Below, in pieces: positions 14,038 through 20,171 of a stretch of 20,171 nt of DNA. The notes beneath the pieces are model-generated. The model had not been told where the DNA came from and searched no databases. It saw only the letters and a program-made list of their open reading frames with translations. The stretch comes from an uncultured Collinsella sp. GTDB lineage: Bacteria > Actinomycetota > Coriobacteriia > Coriobacteriales > Coriobacteriaceae. Numbering within the stretch: the first letter of the stretch is position 1; every line of letters starts with the position of its first letter. The translations under genes were made by a program, and so were the position numbers. The stretch spans positions 1-20,171 of the forward strand of contig CABRHS010000022.1 in the NCBI GenBank assembly GCA_902470815.1, in the 5' to 3' direction.

Positions 14038-14895
14038 TCAGCATGCCCCCGCCCAGGTGCAGTCTACTTCCTCGGGTGTAACGGGGCGCATTTCATGCGT
14101 TCCATCATCGGCGAGCAGGACGCTTCCATCGCCGAGCGGGTGGAACTCGAAATCGGTCGAAAACGTGTCGCAGGCCATGAATCGCTCGCCCCGAAACCCC
14201 CGCTCTTCGAGCTCACAGACGGAATAGACGGGCGTATGACCGATGATTTGGTTGAGGTGCGGCATTCCGAGGACCGTGAGTTCGCTGGTCGATGCCCATA
14301 AGGGACCGGGGATGCTTATGCCGCCGCGACCGGGGCCGCAGAGGTTGAACAGCAGGAGTTCCTCATCGTTGCCGTTCTCGAACATCTCGCTCAGCGCGTG
14401 GTCGAACGCGGTGTTGACCTGGTTGGCGAGCGACTCGGCGGTATACGACGGCTCGTCGAACGACTCGTCCTCGACATCGATTTCGAGGACGATGTCCGCG
14501 AATTGGCTGGTGAGGCCTGCGTGCGTGGCGAGCCATCCGTCGACGGCTGTCGTCATGCGCACGTTCATCTGGGCGAGCAGTCGCTGTACGGGGATGATGC
14601 AGTTCAAGTTGGTGCCCGGCCCCTGGCGCTCGATGAGGTACTGCATGTCGTGGTTTCCCAGCAAAACATCGACCTGTATGCCGCGCCCGCGCGTTCGATC
14701 GATCCAATCTGCCTGAAATTCCAACCCTTCTAGCAGCTTTTTCGCATCGGTCGTGTCTCTGTTGGGGCTGTAATCATCGCAATAATCCCCGAGCAGCACG
14801 ACCCGCCTTGCGCCGAGGAGCCGGATGGCGCTGTCCACAATCGGCAAGATCGGATGCTGCTTCTGATGCATGTCCCCAACAACGATGGTTCTCAT
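14038..14895 (-). CDS. Calcineurin-like metallophosphoesterase
   Basis: A 285-residue dinuclear-metal phosphoesterase. The motifs are in order: GDMH (residues 7-10), GDYCDD (36-41), GNHD (80-83), THAG (124-127) and GHTP (219-222), covering the metal ligands and catalytic His of the family. The HAG and GHT motifs resemble the PPP/ApaH-like branch (protein phosphatases, dinucleotide hydrolases), but the second motif is GDxxDD rather than GDxxDRG, so the substrate is open. The start at 14895 is chosen for AAAGGAGAAGG just upstream; the frame extends 15 codons further without a better site. It is first in a three-gene minus-strand cassette and has a long AT-rich leader of about 100 bases. Confidence 0.9.
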   Translation of the reverse strand: MRTIVVGDMHQKQHPILPIVDSAIRLLGARRVVLLGDYCDDYSPNRDTTDAKKLLEGLEFQADWIDRTRGRGIQVDVLLGNHDMQYLIERQGPGTNLNCIIPVQRLLAQMNVRMTTAVDGWLATHAGLTSQFADIVLEIDVEDESFDEPSYTAESLANQVNTAFDHALSEMFENGNDEELLLFNLCGPGRGGISIPGPLWASTSELTVLGMPHLNQIIGHTPVYSVCELEERGFRGERFMACDTFSTDFEFHPLGDGSVLLADDGTHEMRPVTPEEVDCTWAGAC

Positions 14896-14989
14896 GCCTT
14901 CTCCTTTCAGGGAGGGGTTAAACAATAGTAAAATCTTCAATATGCCTCTCCCTAATAATAAACAAGTTTTATAAACCCGCTGGTAGATG

Positions 14990-15014
14990 CCTATGAAAAA
15001 ACGGTACCAATAGG
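14990..15014 (-). promoter_or_regulatory. Conserved motif copy 1, possible extended -10 of the phosphoesterase cassette
   Basis: On the minus strand TGGTACCGTTTTTTCA (14994-15009) matches the motif at 17949-17964 at 14 of 16 positions. CCTA and TAGG flank it as an inverted repeat. TGGTACCGT fits an extended -10 (TG-n-TAnnnT) about 100 bases before the phosphoesterase start. No clear -35 is present. A binding site for a shared regulator is the alternative. Confidence 0.45.
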
Positions 15015-15027
15015 GGGTTGAAAAATG

Positions 15028-15049
15028 TATAAAAGGAGCAAAGCAGCTC
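15028..15049 (-). terminator. Weak candidate terminator of the DUF389 gene
   Basis: On the minus strand GAGC (15046-15049) and GCTC (15036-15039) could pair around a 6-base loop, followed by CTTTTAT. The stem is only 4 bp, and it lies about 54 bases after the DUF389 stop. Low confidence. Confidence 0.25.
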
Positions 15050-15102
15050 GGGGATCTTCATAAGGGTCTGCACATGCAGTTTTACGGACTCGAATGCCGG
15101 GC

Positions 15103-16287
15103 TTACTGCACGCTGAATTCCACACGGTCAAGTTCGGGGACATCGAGGCGAATGAGCTCCTCGATGGTCTCGCGGTCAGCAGCGGACAGCTCCTGGCCCG
15201 TGGTCACGCGTGCGACCAGCTTCTGCTCGACTTCGCCCTGCGCCCCGGCTTCGTTCTTGCCGTGCGGCGCCCTGTTCGCCCGGCTCGATGCGCTTGCCTC
15301 CATGCCCACGGTGTAGCCCTTGAAATCCGGGCACACCACGTCGAGCTCGCGCGCGGTCTCGGCGGCGCCGTAGTAGTCGGTCGCCCCCGCGGCCCGCTCT
15401 TCGGTCGAGGCCCTGAGCATGTTGCCGGTGAAGATCACGCAGGGGATGGCGAAGATCACGGTCCCCAGCAGGATGCGCCAGCGGATCTTGTGGGATTCGG
15501 CGCGAATGAGCTGGTCCTCCGCCTCGGTGACCACGCCGTCGTCGTTGATGTCGCGTTTGAGCGGGGTGCGCAGCAACAGCAGCACCATCTCGGCGGACAG
15601 GGCGATGAACACCACGTTGACGCCGAATTCGTAGAGCGCGGTGAGGAACAGCCCGCCGTTGGCGGATGCCAGGCCAAAGCCTGCGGCGCATAGTGGCGGC
15701 ATGAGGGCGGTCGCCACGGCGACGCCGGCGATGACGGTCGCCGGCTCCTGGTCGCGCGAGTTGCCCAGCCCGCCGGCAAAGCCGCCCACCAGGGCGAGGA
15801 TGAGGTCCCAAACCGTCGGGTTGGAGTTGTCGGCCAGCGCGGGCGTCATGCCTGCGGTGGGGGAGAGCATGAAGTAGATGGTCGAGGTGACAAGGCAAAA
15901 CGCCATCTGAAGCACCAGCCCGCCCACCGCGTCGCGCGTGAGCGCGCGGTCGAGCGTGGCCGCGCCGTACGCGATCGCCAGCACCGACCCCATGAGGGGG
16001 CAGATGAGCATGGCGCCCACGATGGCTATGTCGGAGTCGGTATCAAGGCCTATGCACGCGATGACCATGGCGACGATGAGGATGCACAGGTGGGTGCCGG
16101 TGAGCCTCGCGCCGTTCACAAAGCGCTTGCGGATGACGTGGTAGGGAGCACGGCCCTCGCGGATGTTGAAGGAGCGCCTAAGAAACCTCTGCAGGTCGCG
16201 GAACGCCCGGTCGGTCGCCGGCCGCTCGCCGTGCCGCCTGCGATGACGATCGATGTACTTCTGCCGCATGTCGTCGTATGTGCCCAA
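15103..16287 (-). CDS. DUF389 family membrane protein with an EF-hand loop
   Basis: A multi-spanning membrane protein of the DUF389 family, whose transport substrate is not established. Family hallmarks are GAMLICPLMGSVLA in an early helix and VAVATALMPPLCAAGFGLA in a later one; about six to seven membrane segments are visible. A TTG start at 16287 is proposed from AGGTGAG just upstream, giving 394 residues; a GTG at 16326 is the alternative. The loop between the helices GVNVVFIALSAEMVLLLL and RWRILLGTVIFAIPC contains DINDDGVVTEAE (residues 246-257), which fits the canonical 12-residue EF-hand calcium loop at positions 1, 3, 5, 6, 8 and 12. The soluble C-terminal tail is acidic. It follows the PF06541 gene with an 80-base gap and may share its transcript. 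Confidence 0.88.
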   Translation of the reverse strand: MGTYDDMRQKYIDRHRRRHGERPATDRAFRDLQRFLRRSFNIREGRAPYHVIRKRFVNGARLTGTHLCILIVAMVIACIGLDTDSDIAIVGAMLICPLMGSVLAIAYGAATLDRALTRDAVGGLVLQMAFCLVTSTIYFMLSPTAGMTPALADNSNPTVWDLILALVGGFAGGLGNSRDQEPATVIAGVAVATALMPPLCAAGFGLASANGGLFLTALYEFGVNVVFIALSAEMVLLLLRTPLKRDINDDGVVTEAEDQLIRAESHKIRWRILLGTVIFAIPCVIFTGNMLRASTEERAAGATDYYGAAETARELDVVCPDFKGYTVGMEASASSRANRAPHGKNEAGAQGEVEQKLVARVTTGQELSAADRETIEELIRLDVPELDRVEFSVQ

Positions 16288-16367
16288 TGAACTCACCTGC
16301 CGCTTGACCTGTGCCGGGCGTCGCACGCCCGCGCGGCAATTCTAGCCCTAATGCGCCCGATATGTCC

Positions 16368-17354
16368 CTACTTCTTGTGGAACAGCTCGCGTGCGCGCTC
16401 CTTGAGGTTCGTGGCACGGATCACGCCCTCGTACGACTTGAGCTTGATCTCGGGGAACGCGTTGAAGAAGCGCAGTTCCCGACGGGTGAGCACGGTCTTG
16501 AGCTTCACGGGGGATGAGGCCTCCGCCCGCTGGGCGATATTCCGGGCGCGGCGGGCGACCAATCGCAGGCCCCGCCCGCCCTCGGCGATGAACGAGGGCA
16601 GCTCCACCTTGCCGCGCACCGCCTCGAAGGCGGAATCCGACATGCCGGCCAGCCACGAGTTGAGTTCGGCGCTCCGGGCCTTGAGCCCGACCGCAGAATC
16701 CACGGCGCCCTCGGGGACCTTCTCGAGTAGGGAGTCGGAGGCCTCTTTGAGCGAATCGTTGACCTTGTCGGCCAGCTCGATCCTGAGCAGCTCGAGCTTT
16801 TGCGAGAGCTGGCGCCAGCTTATGAGCGTGAACACGGCGTCGATGGCGAGCAGAGCGGCGCACGTGATGGCGACGGCGGCGAGCACCCAGCGGGGCAGGA
16901 GCTCGAGCCCGTCGAGGAGCGCGGGCTCGGCAACGCGGCAGATCAGGACGGCACCGGCTCCAAAGAGCATGGCGCCGTACAGGCAGACCCTGCCGTTGAT
17001 GTTGAAGGGAAACTTGGTGTAGTCCCAAAACCGCGCACCGGTGAGCCTCTCGAGCAGCGCGCCGACGCCGTACTCGATGACGCTGCACACGAGCGCCGCG
17101 GCGAGGAACTGCTCGGCGACGCCGGGGATGTCCCGCAGGAGGAGCCAGCACGCCAGCGCCCCGGCCCCGTAGATGGGGCAGCAGGGGCCGAGCAGAAAGC
17201 CGCTGTTGGCGAAGTGCCCGTAATTTGCAAGGGCGCAGATGGTCGACTCGTACAGCCATCCCATGAACGAGAAGACCAGGAACGAGATGAACAGGGCAGA
17301 GAGCGGAGCGCCGGTCGCCATGAGCTCGACGATGATTCCGTGCACCCCCGTCAT
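16368..17354 (-). CDS. PF06541-type (ABC transporter type IV-like) membrane protein with long helical tail
   Basis: A 328-residue protein. The N-terminal half matches the PF06541 family: five membrane segments (about 19-38, 57-75, 84-103, 122-142, 153-178), with GWLYE near 32-36, GPCCPIYGAGAL near 56-67 and FWDYTKFPFNINGRVCL (109-125). These proteins are annotated as putative ABC-transporter type IV, but no ATPase partner is near and no transport activity is established. The second half is a basic, helical cytoplasmic tail of about 145 residues. The ATG overlaps the stop of the upstream HD-domain gene by 4 bases (ATGA, 17351-17354), so translation is likely coupled. Confidence 0.88.
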   Translation of the reverse strand: MTGVHGIIVELMATGAPLSALFISFLVFSFMGWLYESTICALANYGHFANSGFLLGPCCPIYGAGALACWLLLRDIPGVAEQFLAAALVCSVIEYGVGALLERLTGARFWDYTKFPFNINGRVCLYGAMLFGAGAVLICRVAEPALLDGLELLPRWVLAAVAITCAALLAIDAVFTLISWRQLSQKLELLRIELADKVNDSLKEASDSLLEKVPEGAVDSAVGLKARSAELNSWLAGMSDSAFEAVRGKVELPSFIAEGGRGLRLVARRARNIAQRAEASSPVKLKTVLTRRELRFFNAFPEIKLKSYEGVIRATNLKERARELFHKK

Positions 17355-17896
17355 GCCCGGAGCCCCTCGGCCTCGTCCGCTCGTCGCCCGGGCAGACGAC
17401 CCGCGACCGTCTCGTAAAGGGCGCAGGCCTTGTCGGCCATGCACACGATCCACGCCTCGCGGCAGGTGGGCGGGATCGGGACGAGGGGGAACATGTGGCG
17501 GGCTATGATGTTTCGCTCGCGGTCGGTGAGGTCGAAGTCCTCCTCCGCGCGCGCCAGGGCCGCCGAGGGGTGGGTGAAGCCGTGCAGCCGGTGCGAGGGG
17601 TCGGGGTCGTGCCAATCGTAGAGGAAGTAGTCGTGGAGCAGGGCCCCGCGGATCAGCGAGCGCCGGTCGACGTTGACGCCCATGCGCCCAAGGGTCCCGG
17701 CGATCGCGACGCTCGCCCTCGCCACGGACTGGACGTGGGCGTGGACGCTCACGTCGCCGTGCTGGATGAAGGAGCGCGTGAGTCCAAAGCGCCCCCGCGA
17801 TTCAAGCTCGCGGGCGATGAGCTCGACCTCGTCGGCGACGCGGGGGCCGCGCGGCGCGTCGACGCCGTTTGCGTTGCTGGTGGTCGTGGTGCTCAC
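17351..17896 (-). CDS. HD-domain phosphohydrolase
   Basis: A 181-residue metal-dependent phosphohydrolase of the HD superfamily, probably acting on a nucleotide or a similar phosphoester in the cytosol. The residues fit an HD domain: H52/H54 in VHAHV, the HD pair H88-D89 (ALLHDYFLYDW), H109 in GFTHP, H134 in IARHMFP, and D155 in CMADK. The GTG at 17896 is chosen because AAGGAG lies just before it; an in-frame ATG 11 codons upstream has no ribosome site. It is the first gene of a coupled pair with the PF06541 membrane protein. I cannot name the substrate. Confidence 0.9.
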   Translation of the reverse strand: MSTTTTSNANGVDAPRGPRVADEVELIARELESRGRFGLTRSFIQHGDVSVHAHVQSVARASVAIAGTLGRMGVNVDRRSLIRGALLHDYFLYDWHDPDPSHRLHGFTHPSAALARAEEDFDLTDRERNIIARHMFPLVPIPPTCREAWIVCMADKACALYETVAGRLPGRRADEAEGLRA

Positions 17897-17941
17897 AGCT
17901 CTCCTTCGCGATCCCGGCACATGGTTCATGCCGGCAATTCG

Positions 17942-17970
17942 GGCCTAATGACAAAACGTTACCATAGGCC
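17942..17970 (-). promoter_or_regulatory. Conserved motif copy 2, possible extended -10 of the HD/PF06541 pair
   Basis: On the minus strand TGGTAACGTTTTGTCA (17949-17964) is enclosed by a perfect 6-bp inverted repeat, GGCCTA (17942-17947) and TAGGCC (17965-17970). TGGTAACGT fits an extended -10. It lies 53 bases before the HD gene start. It matches the 14994-15009 copy at 14 of 16 positions. The 150-bp gap to the asparaginase gene holds nothing else I can support. Confidence 0.45.
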
Positions 17971-18046
17971 GGTCGCGCAGGATGCGGACGGCGGGGTTCT
18001 CGACAAAGACCTTGGGTTTTTCACGTTGCCGCGGGGATGCGCGGAC

Positions 18047-19084
18047 CTACCACTCGTCCACGCGGTCGTGATTGACCGGGCGGTAGAAGAGGCTCTGCAG
18101 CTCCTGGGGGTCGCGCGTCTGGCCGAGGGCCCACATGGTCTTGGCCACGAGCGCCTCGGTTGTCATGTCGCCGCCCTTGAGGATGCCCGGGTGCTCGGCG
18201 TATGCGCGCCCCACCTCGTACACGCCCAGGTCGAGGCCCTCCTCGGGCACCTGCGTGGTCATGACGATGGTGCGGCCGGAGTCCACCCAATCAAAGATCG
18301 CCTTTTGGAACGACGAGCCGTCGGAGCCCAGGTCGGGCACGCCGCCCATGCCGAAGGTCTCGAGGATGATGGCGTCGTAGTCGGGCTTGAGCAGTTGGAA
18401 GATGTGCGGGGTCAGGCCGGGGGTGAGCTTGAGGGCGCACACGCGGCTGTCCACGTTCGCGTAGAAGCTGGGCGATTCCGCTGCCGCGACCTCGCCCTCG
18501 GCGAGCCCCGCCGCCACGGCGACCGAGCCGCTGCGGATGATCTTGTCCTGGCGCAGGTACGCCAGCACGGGGTAGTTCACGCTGGCGAACGCGTTGAAGC
18601 TCATGGTGCGCTGCTTGCGGGCGCGCGTGCCGGCGATGGCGTAGCCGCCAAAGACGATCGAGACGTCGCGGGAGCGCTCGTCCGCGGCGTACACCAGGCT
18701 CTGGTAGAGGTTGATCTTCGCGTCGGTGAAGGGGTTGCCCATGGGCTGCTGCGATCCGGTGAGCACGGTGGGCTTGGGGCTGTCTTGGATGAGATAGGAG
18801 AGCGCCGCTGCCGTGTATGCCATGGTGTCGGTGCCGTGCAGGACCACGAAGCCGTCGTGGTCACCGTAGCCCTCGCGGATCACCTGGGCGATGCGCAGCC
18901 AGTCAGCGGGGCGCATGTTGGTGCTGTCGATGTTCATGGGCTGCACGATGTCGAGCTCGCAGACGCCCTCGATCTGGGGCACGCTGCGGGCGAGCTCCTC
19001 GCCGGTGAGGGCGGGGGAGAGGCCGTTGCCGTCCTCGGCCGATGCGATGGTGCCGCCGGTGGCGATCAAGAGGATGCGTCGCAT
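18047..19084 (-). CDS. ansA: L-asparaginase, cytosolic type
   Basis: Hydrolyses L-asparagine to aspartate and ammonia. The 345-residue length fits the bacterial family. TGGTIAS (9-15) carries the nucleophile threonine T12, DS at 53-54 binds substrate, and HGTDTM (83-88) carries the second catalytic threonine with D86. The absence of a signal peptide or lipobox suggests the cytosolic type I enzyme used for nitrogen supply, rather than a secreted one; this is an inference from the N-terminus. AAAGGAG lies 5 bases before the ATG at 19084. It is divergent from guaA across a 159-bp gap. Confidence 0.95.
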   Translation of the reverse strand: MRRILLIATGGTIASAEDGNGLSPALTGEELARSVPQIEGVCELDIVQPMNIDSTNMRPADWLRIAQVIREGYGDHDGFVVLHGTDTMAYTAAALSYLIQDSPKPTVLTGSQQPMGNPFTDAKINLYQSLVYAADERSRDVSIVFGGYAIAGTRARKQRTMSFNAFASVNYPVLAYLRQDKIIRSGSVAVAAGLAEGEVAAAESPSFYANVDSRVCALKLTPGLTPHIFQLLKPDYDAIILETFGMGGVPDLGSDGSSFQKAIFDWVDSGRTIVMTTQVPEEGLDLGVYEVGRAYAEHPGILKGGDMTTEALVAKTMWALGQTRDPQELQSLFYRPVNHDRVDEW

Positions 19085-19181
19085 GGTGCTCCTTTGCGTC
19101 TGCGCTGTGATCCGCTGGCTTTGCTGGGGAACATTGTAGTCAAAATCCTGTATGGATTCTGCGTATGCCCAGCGTGACGAG

Positions 19182-19224
19182 TATGATGTACCAATTACTT
19201 AACACATGTAGCCGTCCGGACGGC
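19182..19224 (+). promoter_or_regulatory. guaA leader: candidate -10 and a 14-bp palindrome
   Basis: TATGAT (19182-19187) is a plausible -10, with TTCTGC (19158-19163) as a poor -35. GCCGTCCGGACGGC (19211-19224) is a perfect 14-bp palindrome 10 bases before the GGGAGGG ribosome site. It could be an operator or a small stem next to the start. The role is unknown. Confidence 0.35.
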
Positions 19225-19243
19225 GGCTCAGTTGGGAGGGTTT

Positions 19244-20171
19244 ATGCCCCAGATGGCATCCGAGCGGGCCGCGCAGAAGGTCCTGGTCTTCGACTTTGGC
19301 GCCCAGTACGCGCAGCTCATCGCCCGTCGCGTGCGCGACCTGCACGTGTACTCCGAGATCGTGCCCTGCGATATCTCGGCGGATGAGGTGCGGGAGATGG
19401 CGCCAGCGGCGCTGATCCTCTCCGGTGGCCCCGCGTCCGTGTACGCCGAGGACGCGCCCACGGTCGATCCCGCCATTTATGACTTGGGCCTTCCCATCCT
19501 GGGCTTTTGCTACGGCCACCAGGTGACCGCCGTGACGCTCGGCGGTGAGGTGGGCCACTCCGAGATCGGCGAGTACGGCCCCGCCACCATCGAGCGCGAC
19601 CGCGAGAGCAGCCTGTTCAACGCCACGCCCCTCGAGCAGACGGTGTGGATGAGTCACCGCGACGCTGTGTCCGCCGTGCCCGAGGGCTTTACCGTGACGG
19701 CCAGCACCTCCGTGTGCTCGGTCGCCGCCATGGAGAACGCCGAGCGCCGCATCTACACCACGCAGTTCCACCCCGAGGTCAAGCACACCGAGTACGGCCA
19801 GCAACTGCTCAAGAACTTCCTGTTCAACATCTGCGGGCTTGAGGCAACGTGGACCATGGGCAACCTGGTGGAGACCATGACCGAGGACTTCCGTGCGGCC
19901 GTGGGCGAGGACCGCGTGATCCTGGCGCTCTCCGGCGGCGTGGACTCCTCCGTGGTCGCGGCCCTGGGCGCCCGCGCCGTCGGCCGTCAGATGACCTGCG
20001 TGTTCATCAACCACGGTCTGCTCCGCAAGGGCGAGCCCGAGCAGGTGGAGGAGGTCTTCACCAAGCAGTTCGACGTCGACTTCGTGCACGTGCATGCGGA
20101 AGCACGCTACGCCGCTCTGCTCGACGGCGTGACCGACCCCGAGGAGAAGCGCCGCATCATCGGCACGCAGT
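19244..20171 (+). CDS. guaA: GMP synthase (glutamine-hydrolysing), N-terminal part (cut by window edge)
   Basis: Converts XMP to GMP using glutamine and ATP, the last step of guanine nucleotide synthesis. The first 309 codons are present; the frame is open at the right edge. The class I glutamine amidotransferase domain has its nucleophile C89 in GFCYGHQ and H176/E178 in FHPEV. The ATP pyrophosphatase domain starts with SGGVDSS (230-236), and the segment up to the edge (INHGLLRKGEPEQV) is typical of GuaA. The ATG at 19244 follows GGGAGGG (19234-19240) closely; an in-frame ATG at 19253 is also possible. It is divergent from asparaginase. Confidence 0.96.
   Translation, partial: MPQMASERAAQKVLVFDFGAQYAQLIARRVRDLHVYSEIVPCDISADEVREMAPAALILSGGPASVYAEDAPTVDPAIYDLGLPILGFCYGHQVTAVTLGGEVGHSEIGEYGPATIERDRESSLFNATPLEQTVWMSHRDAVSAVPEGFTVTASTSVCSVAAMENAERRIYTTQFHPEVKHTEYGQQLLKNFLFNICGLEATWTMGNLVETMTEDFRAAVGEDRVILALSGGVDSSVVAALGARAVGRQMTCVFINHGLLRKGEPEQVEEVFTKQFDVDFVHVHAEARYAALLDGVTDPEEKRRIIGTQ

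Noticed and set aside
17495..19177. A 560-codon plus-strand open frame over the HD and asparaginase genes
   Set aside because: It spans two well-supported minus-strand genes and their gap, and shows only shadow-type composition.
1..20171. CRISPR array, transposase, integrase or prophage genes
   Set aside because: No regularly spaced direct repeats and no transposase or recombinase motifs were seen on either strand.

Overview
The window is GC-rich and densely coded. Its protein set suggests a Gram-positive anaerobe of the class Coriobacteriia (Collinsella/Olsenella-like). The clues are a very large fused 2-hydroxyacyl-CoA-dehydratase activator/reductase-type protein, a cytosolic asparaginase, a PF06541 membrane protein, strong GGAGG-type ribosome sites, and frequent GTG starts (perhaps one TTG). 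The taxonomic call is an inference from gene content and style, not from a marker comparison.

Layout. Positions 1-302 (minus) hold the 5' part of a short-chain dehydrogenase. Then, on the plus strand, come NAD-dependent DNA ligase ligA (539-2773), a Cof-type HAD phosphatase (2886-3740), a TetR-type regulator (3904-4677), and, 2 bases after it, a 1540-residue Fe-S/ATP reductase fusion (4680-9302) closed by a clear intrinsic terminator. Positions 9381-9678 appear empty. The middle of the window (9679-11895) is small membrane proteins: a 380-residue unknown (minus), a membrane-anchored zinc-ribbon protein (plus) and a YccF protein (minus), with a short GC-rich hairpin repeat between the last two. 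Next is a decayed YbaK/ProX-type aminoacyl-tRNA deacylase pseudogene with three successive one-base losses (11987-12296).

Positions 12332-14895 (minus) form an accessory-looking cassette: a calcineurin-like phosphoesterase, a 257-residue unknown with visibly lower GC, and a 238-residue two-helix membrane protein. Farther right on the minus strand lie a DUF389 membrane protein that carries a textbook EF-hand loop between two membrane segments, an HD-domain protein translationally coupled to a PF06541 membrane protein, and L-asparaginase. Divergent from asparaginase is guaA (GMP synthase), which runs off the right edge.

Working together. The clearest functional unit is the TetR gene plus the giant reductase, preceded by a perfect 15-bp palindrome that is a likely TetR operator. 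This looks like a ligand-controlled, ATP-driven, low-potential reduction system of unknown substrate. A 16-nt motif (14/16 identical) lies upstream of both the phosphoesterase and the HD/PF06541 pair, so these two units may share a promoter or control element. ligA, the HAD gene, ansA and guaA look like ordinary housekeeping genes.
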